Of a stretch of DNA of 64,000 bases, positions 8,970-16,873 are shown in pieces. The first letter of the stretch is position 1; each line of letters starts with the position of its first letter. The notes below the pieces were generated by a model, which had not been told where the DNA came from, made no database searches, and saw only the letters and a list, made by a program, of their open reading frames with translations. This DNA is from Owenweeksia sp965214115 (lineage in GTDB: Bacteria; Bacteroidota; Bacteroidia; Flavobacteriales; Schleiferiaceae), in the NCBI GenBank assembly GCA_965214115.1, contig CBDCAU010000008.1:62001-126000 (forward strand). The letters are read 5' to 3'. Position numbers and translations under genes: made by a program.

Positions 8970-9521
8970 GTGAAATCGGTATCCCTTCTTTTTGTAATCA
9001 TACTACTGGCCACGGCTTGCGAGCCGCCGCCAAAAGCGGCCCAGCAAGAACTTCTGACCCCCGTCAAAACCGAAAAACCGCGCGTGGATGCCAAAGAATG
9101 GCAAACCCGCCACACCGCCAGTCGCGAACAGTTCGACAGCCTGCAGATGGGCAAGACGTACCTCTCGGTGTATTCGCGCATCTACAGCATCAGCGAGGAG
9201 CGGATGCACGACCTGACAGTGACCGTGAGCCTGCGCAACACCAGCTCCGACGACACGATTTACGTTCTGGACGCCAAATATTACGACACCCAAGGCGAGC
9301 TGGTGCGCCATTATTTCGACCAGCCGGTCTTCCTCTCGCCGATGGAAACGGTGGAAATCGTCATCCGAGAAAAAGACATCATCGGTGGCACGGGCGGCAA
9401 TTTCCTCTTTAGCTGGGCCGAGCCGGAGCGGGCTTCCCCGCCGCTTTTCGAGGCGGTGATGATTTCAACGCTGGGGAAACAAGGGCTTTCGTTTACGACG
9501 CAGGGGGTGGAGGTGAAATAA
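8970..9521 (+). CDS. DUF3124 lipoprotein
   Basis: The 183 aa protein has a lipoprotein signal peptide ending in ATAC, with the lipidated Cys at residue 17, so it should be anchored in an envelope membrane. The mature part carries the DUF3124 pattern: YLSVYSRIYS, then LTVTVSLRNTSSDDTI, YYDTQGELVRHYF, a VIREKDIIGGTGGNFLF stretch, and FEAVMISTLGKQGLSF at the end. The domain function is unknown and it is predicted to be all-beta. The gene has its own promoter box and no operon partner. Confidence 0.85.
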   Translation: MKSVSLLFVIILLATACEPPPKAAQQELLTPVKTEKPRVDAKEWQTRHTASREQFDSLQMGKTYLSVYSRIYSISEERMHDLTVTVSLRNTSSDDTIYVLDAKYYDTQGELVRHYFDQPVFLSPMETVEIVIREKDIIGGTGGNFLFSWAEPERASPPLFEAVMISTLGKQGLSFTTQGVEVK

Positions 9522-9680
9522 GCGCAAATAAGTAATAGTGAATAGGTAATAAGGAGTAGGTAATTTGTAATTGGGTAATTCAGTAATTGAAAACGTTGCG
9601 GCTCTTGGCGTTCTCTGCGGTTTTATTTTAAGTGCTTTTGTTTCATAATCACAGCGGTTGCAGAATTTTTTAAAATCATA

Positions 9681-9773
9681 ATTATCCCCGCAATCTTAAA
9701 GTCTCACTTTACATTTACGGGAATAAATCAAATTATCCCCGCAATCATAAAGTTTTGCTTTACATTTGCGGGG
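9681..9773 (+). promoter_or_regulatory. Duplicated palindromic promoter/operator in front of the DUF4143 ATPase gene
   Basis: Two copies of a 42-base unit start 51 bases apart, at 9681 and 9732. Copy 2 has perfect arms, CCCCGCAA at 9737-9744 and TTGCGGGG at 9766-9773, and the right arm abuts the ATG. The -7 box TACATTTG (9761-9768) overlaps that arm. Copy 1 has the degenerate box TACATTTA. The layout implies a near-leaderless transcript and a repressor- or self-binding site over the promoter, which is inference. Confidence 0.55.
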
Positions 9774-10955
9774 ATGTCTATTTTTAGAAATCTTCAAGAA
9801 AATTTGCAAAGCGGGCTGCGATTGTTTCCCGCCGTGGGAATTGTGGGCTTGCGCCAAAGCGGCAAAACCACCCTCGCCAAACAGTTAATGGAACACTCTG
9901 AAAAAGAGGCGCTTTATTTGGATTTGGAAAACCCCGCCGATGTTAATCTTCTGCAAGACCCTGCCTTTTTTTTCAAGGAACACGAAAACGATTTGGTGGT
10001 GCTGGACGAGATTCACCAGCGACCGGAGCTGTTTCCCTTTCTGCGTTCCGAAATCGACCGGAATCGCCAAAACGGAAGGTTTTTGGTTTTGGACAGCGGC
10101 TCGCCGGAAGTGCTGCGGCAAGGCTTGGAATCGTTGGCGGGGCGGATTGAATACCACCAACTTTTTCCGCTGAATATTTCGGAAATTCCTCCGAATTTTG
10201 ATCCCAAAACTTTGTGGCTGCGCGGCGGATTGCCCCCCGCACTTTTGGCGGAAACTGACGCGGACGCCTTCCGCTGGTTGGCGGCGGCATTGGCCGCGTA
10301 TTACCAGACCGATTTGCCACAGCTCGGCCTCGCCGCCCGTCCGCCTTTGACGCGCCGCTTGGTCCAACTCCTCGCCACCCAGCAAGGCGACCTGTTAAAT
10401 ATCAATAATGTAAGCCGCGCCTTGGACTTGAGCGCGCCCACCGTGGCCAGTTATATCGACCTTTTGGAAGCCGCTTTTTTGATAAAAAGATTGCCGCCCT
10501 ACCACACCAATCTGAAAAAACGATTGGTAAAAACGCCTAAAATTTACATCACCGATTCAGGGGTTCTGCACCAATCGCTGGGGATTCATTCTTATGATGA
10601 ATTGCTACGCCACATCAAACTGGGCGCTTCCTACGAAACCTTTGTTATGGCACAGATTGTCAGCCAATTGCCCAATGACATCGAACCTTATTTTTTCCGC
10701 ACCGCCGATGGCAGCGAGATTGATTTGATACTGGAAAAAAACGGCCAACTTTGGGCAGCCATCGAAATTAAATTTTCCTCCCAACCCAAACCCACCAAAG
10801 GAAACACACTGGCTTTCAATAGTTTGCAGGCTGAACATAATTTGATAGTCGCGCCCGTGGAAAGAGAATTTGGGTTGCAGGAAGGGAAAATCTTGGTGAC
10901 GAATGTGGAGGGTGCGTTGGAAGAGTTGGGAATAGGTAAGAATAATAGCGAATAA
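9774..10955 (+). CDS. AAA-type ATP-binding protein with DUF4143 domain
   Basis: The 393 aa protein has a Walker A motif at residues 25-32 (GLRQSGKT) and a Walker B LVVLDEIH near residue 80. A winged-helix-like middle follows (LSAPTVASYIDLLEAAFLIKR), then the C-terminal DUF4143 nuclease-fold region with ASYETFVMAQIVSQL and RTADGSEIDLILE...AIEIK. The D..E-x-K arrangement is that of PD-(D/E)XK folds. Members are abundant, variable AAA proteins in Bacteroidota, and no precise role is established. The last residues (GIGKNNSE) run into the repeat that starts at 10936, so the native C-terminus may have been replaced. Transcription probably starts within the palindrome adjoining the ATG. Confidence 0.85.
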   Translation: MSIFRNLQENLQSGLRLFPAVGIVGLRQSGKTTLAKQLMEHSEKEALYLDLENPADVNLLQDPAFFFKEHENDLVVLDEIHQRPELFPFLRSEIDRNRQNGRFLVLDSGSPEVLRQGLESLAGRIEYHQLFPLNISEIPPNFDPKTLWLRGGLPPALLAETDADAFRWLAAALAAYYQTDLPQLGLAARPPLTRRLVQLLATQQGDLLNINNVSRALDLSAPTVASYIDLLEAAFLIKRLPPYHTNLKKRLVKTPKIYITDSGVLHQSLGIHSYDELLRHIKLGASYETFVMAQIVSQLPNDIEPYFFRTADGSEIDLILEKNGQLWAAIEIKFSSQPKPTKGNTLAFNSLQAEHNLIVAPVEREFGLQEGKILVTNVEGALEELGIGKNNSE

Positions 10956-11062
10956 GTAATAATGAATAGTGAGTGAGAAATAGGTAATTTGTAATTGAGT
11001 AATCAGGTAATTTTTGTATTAGCTTTTACTACCTATTCACTATTACTTATTCATTACTAATC
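10936..11062. repeat. AT-rich inverted repeat between convergent genes
   Basis: The left arm AATAAGTAATAATGAATAGTG pairs imperfectly with the right arm CACTATTACTTATTCATTAC. The element lies between the convergent ATPase and Nudix genes and may act as a bidirectional terminator. Related sequence occurs at 9528-9590 and 50868-50895. Confidence 0.55.
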
Positions 11063-11609
11063 ACAATACTCCCTCTGCCTTCAACCTTAAAACCCCCGCC
11101 ACACTCAAACTATCCACCACTTCCCCGCTCAAAACCATCTGATACAATTCCTCAAACGGGATTTTTTTTACCTCCAGTTTTTCCGTTTCATCGGGATTTT
11201 TGTCGTGGAAAGTGAGGCCGCGCGCAGTATAAATCAGCGCCCGCTCGGTGGTAGCGGAATTGCTCAAGTCCATTTCTTGGATGAGTTGCCAGTCGGTGGC
11301 GCGGATGCCGGCTTCTTCCAACAGTTCGCGCTGAGCGCTTTCCAATGGGTCATCGGCCAGCGGGCCGCCGCCCTCGATGATTTCCCACGTATATTTCCCA
11401 TCAAACGGAAACCGCTCCTGACCGACGATCCACGTATTGTTTTCCTCGTCCAAGGGAATTACGCCAATCGCCAAATTCTTGAAATGCACCACGCCGTATA
11501 TTCCCTCGCCGCCGTTCGGGTTCAGCACTTGGCTTTCAGATACTTTTATCCACGGGTTTTCATAGATTTCTTCTTTGGAAAGTTCCGTCCACGAGCCAAT
11601 TTTTTTCAT
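11061..11609 (-). CDS. Nudix hydrolase (ADP-ribose pyrophosphatase-like)
   Basis: The 182 aa protein has a Nudix box at residues 80-102 (GGGPLADDPLESAQRELLEEAG). The RELLEE core that binds the metal is intact, but the first acidic position is Asp instead of the usual Glu. The preceding strand region (AIGVIPLDEENNTWIVGQERFP) and the WEIIEGGG lead-in are those of ADP-sugar pyrophosphatases, so it probably cleaves ADP-ribose or a related nucleoside diphosphate sugar. It is convergent with the ATPase gene and alone on its strand. Confidence 0.88.
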   Translation of the reverse strand: MKKIGSWTELSKEEIYENPWIKVSESQVLNPNGGEGIYGVVHFKNLAIGVIPLDEENNTWIVGQERFPFDGKYTWEIIEGGGPLADDPLESAQRELLEEAGIRATDWQLIQEMDLSNSATTERALIYTARGLTFHDKNPDETEKLEVKKIPFEELYQMVLSGEVVDSLSVAGVLRLKAEGVL

Positions 11610-11769
11610 AGAGAAAGATGTGAGATTTTAGATATGAGAAGTGAGATTGGATGGAACACGGATGACGCGGATTTTACAGATTTGAGCGGGTTTTGTTTTC
11701 TCATATGGCAAACTTTCAAAAACTACAGCCGTCCCTATTTTTTACCCATTTTATTGCACTTAGTTTTCT

Positions 11770-12174
11770 CTATTTCATAAATAACCTCAGTTCGATTTCT
11801 TCTCTGGCTGAGCGTTCAAATGGCTTTAACTTTTCGTATTCATCTAAATAATCAAAAAAATATAGTCGCTCATTCGCCGTCATTCCTTGTATAATTGATT
11901 TTATTGAATCTTTAAACTTCCAAAAATAAGTTTCGCATTTTTCTTCTTCTAAATTCTCTGGAAATGACCAACCGAAGTTGCTGCCTTCTTGGTCTAAGAA
12001 TTCTATCAGTTTCTTATAATCTTCCGGACGCGCTCTCTCAATTATCTTGAGAACTTGAAATGTCTTTTCTAAATGAATGTTAACTTTCCTTGGGCGGGTT
12101 TCTTTTTCGCCAATGCCTTCTAAATTTCTGACATATAACTTTACGCTATTCTGTATCTCTTGGTGATACGTCAT
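11770..12174 (-). CDS. Hypothetical protein, 134 aa
   Basis: The protein is soluble, charged and mainly helical, with no signal peptide or membrane segment. Recognisable stretches are KTFQVLKIIERARPEDYKK and YLDEYEKLKPFERSAREEIE. I recognise no family. The gene is AT-richer than its neighbours and stands alone between repeats, which suggests an acquired gene. Upstream, 12200-12235 holds a GCTGTTAGGTC...CTAACAG palindrome. Downstream, 11660-11690 carries the common ACACGGATGACGCGGATTTT intergenic repeat. Confidence 0.6.
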   Translation of the reverse strand: MTYHQEIQNSVKLYVRNLEGIGEKETRPRKVNIHLEKTFQVLKIIERARPEDYKKLIEFLDQEGSNFGWSFPENLEEEKCETYFWKFKDSIKSIIQGMTANERLYFFDYLDEYEKLKPFERSAREEIELRLFMK

Positions 12175-12301
12175 TTATAAATATTCTTTTTTTTTGAGAA
12201 CTTATGACGCTGTTAGGTCAGAAACACTAACAGATCTTCCCACACCCAGCCCCAATAACCCATTAACTCAATAACCAATAACAACTTTTCTCCGCGTTCC
12301 A

Positions 12302-13879
12302 TCAAGATTCATCCTCCTCCTCTGCATCCCGCGCCACCGCCCGCTCATACCGTTTCCCGTACCGAATCTTCTCCCCATTGTACTTCACTTCCTGCCCGCT
12401 TTCGTATTCGATGGTGATGATGCGCGCGCCGTTTTCATCGTAATATTCCCAAATCCCGTCTTTCTGGCCGGCCAAATACGGGCCGCGTTTTTTCAGCTTC
12501 CCATCGGGAAAATAAAAAGTGTGCATCCCGTTTTCGAGGCCGTTTTCAAAACTCCCTTCAAAACGCAACTGATTGTTTTTCAAATAATAATGCTTCCATT
12601 TTCCAGTGCGCTCGCCTTCAAAAAAGCTGCCTTCCTCGCGGTGGTCGTTGATTTCAAACGTCCATTTGCCATCGCGAAAACCTTCCACATAATTGCCCTG
12701 CGCAATCACCTGCCCGCTGTCGCTGTACTCGATGCTTGGGCCGTCCTCGTCGCCCACCACATATTCCTCCTCGCGCCACGTTTCGCCATTTGGATAAAAC
12801 CACGTCCACACGCCGTCCGTCAGGCCGCGCAGGTAATTTCCCGTCTGTTCGATTTGCCCATCGATGTAATAATACACCCACTTTTTCACCTTCAAATTTT
12901 CTTTGTATTCGCCCTCGGATTTCAACTCGCCGGTGGGATAATATTCCTTCCACTTGCCTTGGCGGCGGCCTTGGTCGTCCAAAATCCCTTCAAACAAAAG
13001 CACGCCGTAGTCGTAGATTTTCGCGCTTTCCACATTGCCTTCGTCGTCGTAATTGCGGTGCACGCCGTCCGGTTTTCCATTGCGATAAGCACCCTTAAAA
13101 GCCAGCTTGCCCGTCTGCGGATTGATGGTGCGCTTCACGTCAATTTTGGCGGTTTCCTGCGCGTTTTCTTGCAGCACGCCCATCACCCATTTTTCCACGC
13201 GCTTCAGGTTGCCGTTGGCTTGGTAATATTTCCAATAGCCGTTTTTCAATCCATTCACATACGGCCCTTCTTCGCGCAGTTTGCGGTTGTCAAAAAATGC
13301 CATCCACAAACCCTGTTTTTGTTCCAGTTTGTCGTAGCGATTGATGCTTTGTTTTTTGGTAAGAACGCCATTTTTGTACGTCAATAGCGTGATGATGCGA
13401 CCGTCTTTTTCATATTCGTAGCCTTGGCCTTTTTCCTTTCCATCCACAAACGGAATTTCGCGCTGCAGCTCGCCGGTCACAAAATATTCCCGCGTAAAAC
13501 CTTGCAGTTTGTCGTCCACAAAGGTTTCTTCCTTCATCACGTTTCCTTCTGAAAAAGTTTTCCGCAAGCCGTTTTTCTGGCCGTCTTCGTAGTTGATTTC
13601 CACTACTTTTTCGCCCTCTTCAGAATAGAAAATCCACGGCCCGTCCAACTTGAAATTCTCGCGGTTGCCCTCGGCTTTCAGGTTGCCGTTGCGGTAATAG
13701 CTTTTCCAGTAGCCGTCGGGCTGGCCGTTGCGCAGGTAGCCCTCGCTACTTTTGGCGCCGCCCTCGTAGTAGTAGGTCGTGTCGCGGAGGGAGGAGTCGC
13801 TTTGGGCCAGCGCCGAACCACCCGACAAACATAGCCCAAGCAAAATCAGCGCGACCGCCGGAAGAGTTTTCAATATCAT
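12302..13879 (-). CDS. Secreted MORN/YwqK-type repeat protein
   Basis: The 525 aa protein begins with a signal peptide (about residues 1-26, ending SALAQ). It then consists almost entirely of tandem repeats of about 23 residues of the form G-x-W-x-x-Y-x-x-N-G-x-x-x-x-E-G-x-Y-x-x-G, for example GYWKSYYRNGNLKAEG and GKWKEYYPTGELKSEGEY. This is the MORN_2 / YwqK-like fold, a long beta-meander common in exported Bacteroidota proteins. The C-terminus is acidic (ARDAEEEDES). The role is unknown, and scaffold or surface binding is only a guess. It is often annotated as a toxin-antitoxin YwqK antitoxin, for which nothing here gives support. Confidence 0.85.
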   Translation of the reverse strand: MILKTLPAVALILLGLCLSGGSALAQSDSSLRDTTYYYEGGAKSSEGYLRNGQPDGYWKSYYRNGNLKAEGNRENFKLDGPWIFYSEEGEKVVEINYEDGQKNGLRKTFSEGNVMKEETFVDDKLQGFTREYFVTGELQREIPFVDGKEKGQGYEYEKDGRIITLLTYKNGVLTKKQSINRYDKLEQKQGLWMAFFDNRKLREEGPYVNGLKNGYWKYYQANGNLKRVEKWVMGVLQENAQETAKIDVKRTINPQTGKLAFKGAYRNGKPDGVHRNYDDEGNVESAKIYDYGVLLFEGILDDQGRRQGKWKEYYPTGELKSEGEYKENLKVKKWVYYYIDGQIEQTGNYLRGLTDGVWTWFYPNGETWREEEYVVGDEDGPSIEYSDSGQVIAQGNYVEGFRDGKWTFEINDHREEGSFFEGERTGKWKHYYLKNNQLRFEGSFENGLENGMHTFYFPDGKLKKRGPYLAGQKDGIWEYYDENGARIITIEYESGQEVKYNGEKIRYGKRYERAVARDAEEEDES

Positions 13880-14395
13880 ATATTCTTAATCTTTAAATAT
13901 TTTAAAAAAGATGATGATGATAATAGTCCGTTGAAAAGTGGGAAAAGTTTCCACCGCAAAACTTGCACGGTTCACTTTTTAAAAACTATGGACAGGTTTT
14001 CCACCATCGGTTGGCCGCCAACCCTATCAATTTCAATGCCTCGCGAAAGTATTCAACATTGTGGACAGCGTGGTGGGAACAACGTATTTTTGAAAAGAAA
14101 AATGTGTGCCGCCGTTCATTACCGTGGTGATTTTTGTGGACAAGCGCCGCACAAATTCTGAAAACAGGATGCGGCAAAATCCAACCGAAATGTCCAGTAC
14201 CATTTTAATCGGAAAAGTCAAGAGCGAGTTTTGGATTTTAATGAACAGGGGAACTTCCTGCGCAGTATTTAGGTTGTGAATTGTAAAATCTTGACGCTCA
14301 AAAAAGAGCGGTTTTTATGAGATTTTATCAACACGGACGAAAATTACTTCGCCATTCATTATTTTGGAAACCAACCATTTAAGAAAAATACTACA
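13880..14395. other. Gene-free region upstream of rpiB
   Basis: 516 bases lie between the divergent MORN-protein and rpiB genes with no supportable reading frame. There are scattered near-matches to DnaA boxes: TGTGGACAG at 14060, TGTGGACAA at 14135 and TTATCAACA at 14325. No dnaA, AT-rich unwinding element or regular spacing accompanies them, so I do not call an origin. Confidence 0.4.
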
Positions 14396-14824
14396 ATGAA
14401 AATTGCAATCGGTTCAGACCACGCGGGTTACGATTTGAAAGTAACCCTGAAAAAGCATTTGCGCGAAAACAACCATCAAGTAAAAGACTTCGGCACCGAC
14501 GAAAAAGAAAGCGTGGATTACCCCGACTTTGCCCATCCCGTGGCCCAAGATTTGGAAGCGGGGATGAGCGATTTGGGCATCCTCATCTGCGGCAGCGGCA
14601 ACGGCATTATGATGGCCGCCAACAAACACGAAGGTGTTCGTGCGGCGTTGGCTTGGAATGAGGAAGTCGCTGAATTGGCAAGGCAACATAACGATGCCAA
14701 TGTGTTGGCTTTGCCGGCGCGTTTCATATCAGAAGAGGAAGGCTTGAAAATCACCGATGCGTTTTTGAAGGCGGAGTTTGAGGGGGGGCGGCATCAACGG
14801 CGGGTTAGTAAGATTAGGGGGTGA
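14396..14824 (+). CDS. rpiB: Ribose-5-phosphate isomerase B
   Basis: The 142 aa RpiB/LacAB-family enzyme interconverts ribose-5-phosphate and ribulose-5-phosphate in the pentose phosphate pathway. The N-terminal SDHAG (residues 7-11) supplies phosphate/ring-opening contacts. The catalytic Cys65 lies in LICGSGNG, the anion-hole loop. AALAWNEEVAELARQHNDANVLALPAR-type sequence is diagnostic. Length and motifs are normal. It is monocistronic, with a hairpin directly after the stop. Confidence 0.95.
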   Translation: MKIAIGSDHAGYDLKVTLKKHLRENNHQVKDFGTDEKESVDYPDFAHPVAQDLEAGMSDLGILICGSGNGIMMAANKHEGVRAALAWNEEVAELARQHNDANVLALPARFISEEEGLKITDAFLKAEFEGGRHQRRVSKIRG

Positions 14825-14862
14825 AAAAACCTTGACAGGTCTTGGAGACCTGCAAGGTTTTG
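14825..14862 (+). terminator. Hairpin after rpiB (AACCTTG-CAGGTC repeat type)
   Basis: AAACCTTG and CAGGTC pair with GACCTG and CAAGGTTT with one bulged base. This gives a 14 bp stem followed by only two more T, so it may be a repeat element acting as a terminator. Confidence 0.6.
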
Positions 14863-14867
14863 CCCAT

Positions 14868-15103
14868 TTGGTGTCGCGCCGATGGCGCTCTGATGTCTTT
14901 GGTAAAACCCTTATCGCCTTTCGCCGCCCTAACAGGCGGCGCTACAAACATTTCGCCCCGCTGGGGCTTTTATTTTTTGGAGCAATTTTTAAAAGTCCGT
15001 TTCATCAAAGTCCCGTAGGGACGGCATATTTGTAGCCCCGTGCGTAAGCGCGGGGTCAGGAAAATAAACAACGCCCCGCCAAAGCCCTGAAAGGGCGACA
15101 CAA
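14868..15103. repeat. Mosaic intergenic repeat block, copy 2
   Basis: The order of short palindromes is the same as at 5278-5530: GCCGCCCTAACAGGCGGC, CGCCCCGCTGGGGCTT, CCCGTAGGGACGGC, CCCCGTGCGTAAGCGCGGGG. It ends GCCCTGAAAGGGCGACAC. Confidence 0.75.
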
Positions 15104-15108
15104 AAAAC

Positions 15109-15387
15109 TTAATTGACATCCACGCGAAAACGGGATTTGGTAGTCCACCCCAACCGCTCCAATTCCGATACCATCGTCTCGTTTTCCACCGCATATTTAA
15201 CAAATGCTTCCAATGTGATTTTGAAACTTTCCTTCGCCTAATTTTCGTCATAGCCTTAGCCGGACAAATCCAAAGCGGGCGCATAATAAATGTGGTCTTT
15301 CTGATTTTCAATGAAATAGAGAATCATCAAATTGGAAAACGTAGCCGAAAAATGTTGGCCATCCTCTTTGGATTGAAATTGTAACAT
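15109..15387 (-). pseudogene. HicB-like antitoxin/partner protein with two in-frame stops
   Basis: Reading from ATG at 15387 gives MLQFQSKEDGQHFSATFSNL, then IYYAPALDLSG-stop-GYDEN-stop-AKESFKITLEAF, and ends WTTKSRFRVDVN. The stops are TAA at 15256-15258 and TAG at 15238-15240. The SG(Y)GYDE(N)EA-like stretch and the amphipathic AKESFKITLEAFVKYAVEN helix match short HicB-like proteins common in Bacteroidota, where the interrupted positions would be sense codons. No HicA partner is adjacent. The 93-codon frame is otherwise undamaged, which indicates recent loss or sequence error. Confidence 0.65.
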
Positions 15388-15417
15388 TGAAATATTCTTA
15401 TAAAAAGGGAAACAAAT

Positions 15418-16293
15418 TTAGGGTTTTCCCGAAACCTTTTCTTCCACGATTTCCATTAAAACCTCCATCTGCCCCTCCTCATTAAAATTCCCATTCCCCT
15501 CCATTTCAATGAATTGCACATTGGGAAAGTTGCGCATAAATTGCGGTGCTTGCCGCAAAGATTCATTGGAGATCATCAAATAATCTTTTGATAAAATATA
15601 AGTGGCTGGCGTTGTAATATTGAAAAGCGTGGGCATCAAACCCTTGCCGCCGTAGCTTTTCCACCAATAATTGGAATAGGGTCCGATTTGCTGGGGGCCG
15701 TTCACATCGGTGGAAATATTTTGAAGGCGGGTTTTCAAATCCTCGCGGCTGCGGATGTTCTTGCGCGCCATCAAAACCTCAACTTTTCCCGTGGTGTCTG
15801 TTTCGGCCAGTGTTTGCAATTCCGATAGAAGCCCCTGCAGCGCGGCATTTAATATAAAGGAATGCGTGGGTTTCAAACTCTTCGCCAAGCCAGAAGCAAG
15901 GTAGCCGCCTTCTCCAAAACCGATCAAGATCAAGCCGTTTTCCCACAGCGAATCGGCTCGGAAAAGCAATTCGGTGACATCGTAAAGACGGTCGTCGTAA
16001 TTGTCCATCGCTTGGCGCGCAAAGTAATCTTGGCCCGGTTTGTCGGGAATCAAAACGGAATAGTTTTCTTTAAAAAAATACTCGGAAAGCGGCGAATCTT
16101 TGAGCAGCAAAGTGTCGGGGTTTTCGTTTAGAATCACCACCAGTTTCCCATTTTCCTTTTTAGGGATTTTTATTTCGTAAGGGATTTGGCGGCCGGTTTC
16201 GGAACGTTCAAAAGTGCGGGACTGAAACGACCGCGTGTTTTGGCAAGCCAGCGCCAGCAAGGGGCAAAGAAGGAGCAACCACTTTTTACTCAT
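15418..16293 (-). CDS. Lipoprotein with degenerate alpha/beta-hydrolase fold
   Basis: The 291 aa protein has a lipoprotein signal peptide with Cys17 in ALAC. The order of elements is that of alpha/beta hydrolases: GKLVVILNENPDT (strand with oxyanion region), YSVLIPDKPG, and the nucleophile elbow LILIGFGEGG at residues 121-130. Glu128 replaces the expected Ser of GxSxG, so classical serine catalysis looks impossible. The late acidic/His region is also unclear. It may be a non-catalytic binding protein or use a different chemistry. Two lipoprotein genes follow upstream on the same strand (16354 and 16874), with gaps of 60 and 7 bases, so an operon read from 18454 is likely. Confidence 0.7.
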   Translation of the reverse strand: MSKKWLLLLCPLLALACQNTRSFQSRTFERSETGRQIPYEIKIPKKENGKLVVILNENPDTLLLKDSPLSEYFFKENYSVLIPDKPGQDYFARQAMDNYDDRLYDVTELLFRADSLWENGLILIGFGEGGYLASGLAKSLKPTHSFILNAALQGLLSELQTLAETDTTGKVEVLMARKNIRSREDLKTRLQNISTDVNGPQQIGPYSNYWWKSYGGKGLMPTLFNITTPATYILSKDYLMISNESLRQAPQFMRNFPNVQFIEMEGNGNFNEEGQMEVLMEIVEEKVSGKP

Positions 16294-16353
16294 AAAAAAA
16301 CAATCGAAAAAAAGGAACGGAAAAAACCGGATTTTATCTTTTTACAAAAAGAA

Positions 16354-16866
16354 TTAGCGCAATTTATCGACGGGAACAGTCTCGGGAATACCCTGCGGGA
16401 AGCGCGCGAACTTGTGCATTTCATCCCACGCAATGGCTGCGGGATATTTTATCACATAGGCCGATTTGGCGGCATCGGTGGCCACGGGGATGCTGGTGAG
16501 CAAATTGAAAGGAATGGAAATGATAGCAAAAATACCGTGGCTGGCGGGCAAAACATTGAGCAGGGCCGCCCACAGCGAGACGCCTTCGGGATTGTCGGAC
16601 GAGGTGGCGACGAGGAGGTGAACCTCCCGAATTTTATCACGGGGAATGATCGCCGCGCCCCGTTCCGATTTCTTTGGGATCACCACCATTTGCGTTTCGT
16701 TGATGGCAATGATTTCGCCGATGACCGCCCCCGTTTCTTTATAGAATATTTTGGCGTGCGTCCCTTTTGCATATTGCGCAAATTCGCTCGGCTTGGGCAT
16801 CGCCGCCTTAGGTTTGCAAGCGGAAAACGCCAAGCTGATCATCAAAAAAACGAGGAGCTTTTTCAT
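16354..16866 (-). CDS. Hypothetical lipoprotein, 170 aa
   Basis: The signal peptide ends in FSAC with Cys17. The mature protein has an N-terminal beta-rich part (KGTHAKIFYKETGAVIGEII...TQMVVIPKK), like a small barrel or Sm/Tudor-like fold. A hydrophobic stretch follows at about residues 100-125 (SLWAALLNVLPASHGIFAII) that could be a membrane helix. I recognise no family. It starts 7 bases after the stop of the 16874 gene on the same strand, so the two are co-transcribed. Confidence 0.7.
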   Translation of the reverse strand: MKKLLVFLMISLAFSACKPKAAMPKPSEFAQYAKGTHAKIFYKETGAVIGEIIAINETQMVVIPKKSERGAAIIPRDKIREVHLLVATSSDNPEGVSLWAALLNVLPASHGIFAIISIPFNLLTSIPVATDAAKSAYVIKYPAAIAWDEMHKFARFPQGIPETVPVDKLR

Positions 16867-16873
16867 TGTTGGA

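Noticed and set aside
12302..13879. Calling the MORN-repeat protein a toxin-antitoxin component
   Set aside because: The common YwqK annotation rests on repeat similarity only. The protein is secreted and has no toxin neighbour.
13880..14395. Chromosome origin
   Set aside because: Only three imperfect DnaA-like 9-mers, with no dnaA or AT-rich unwinding region nearby.
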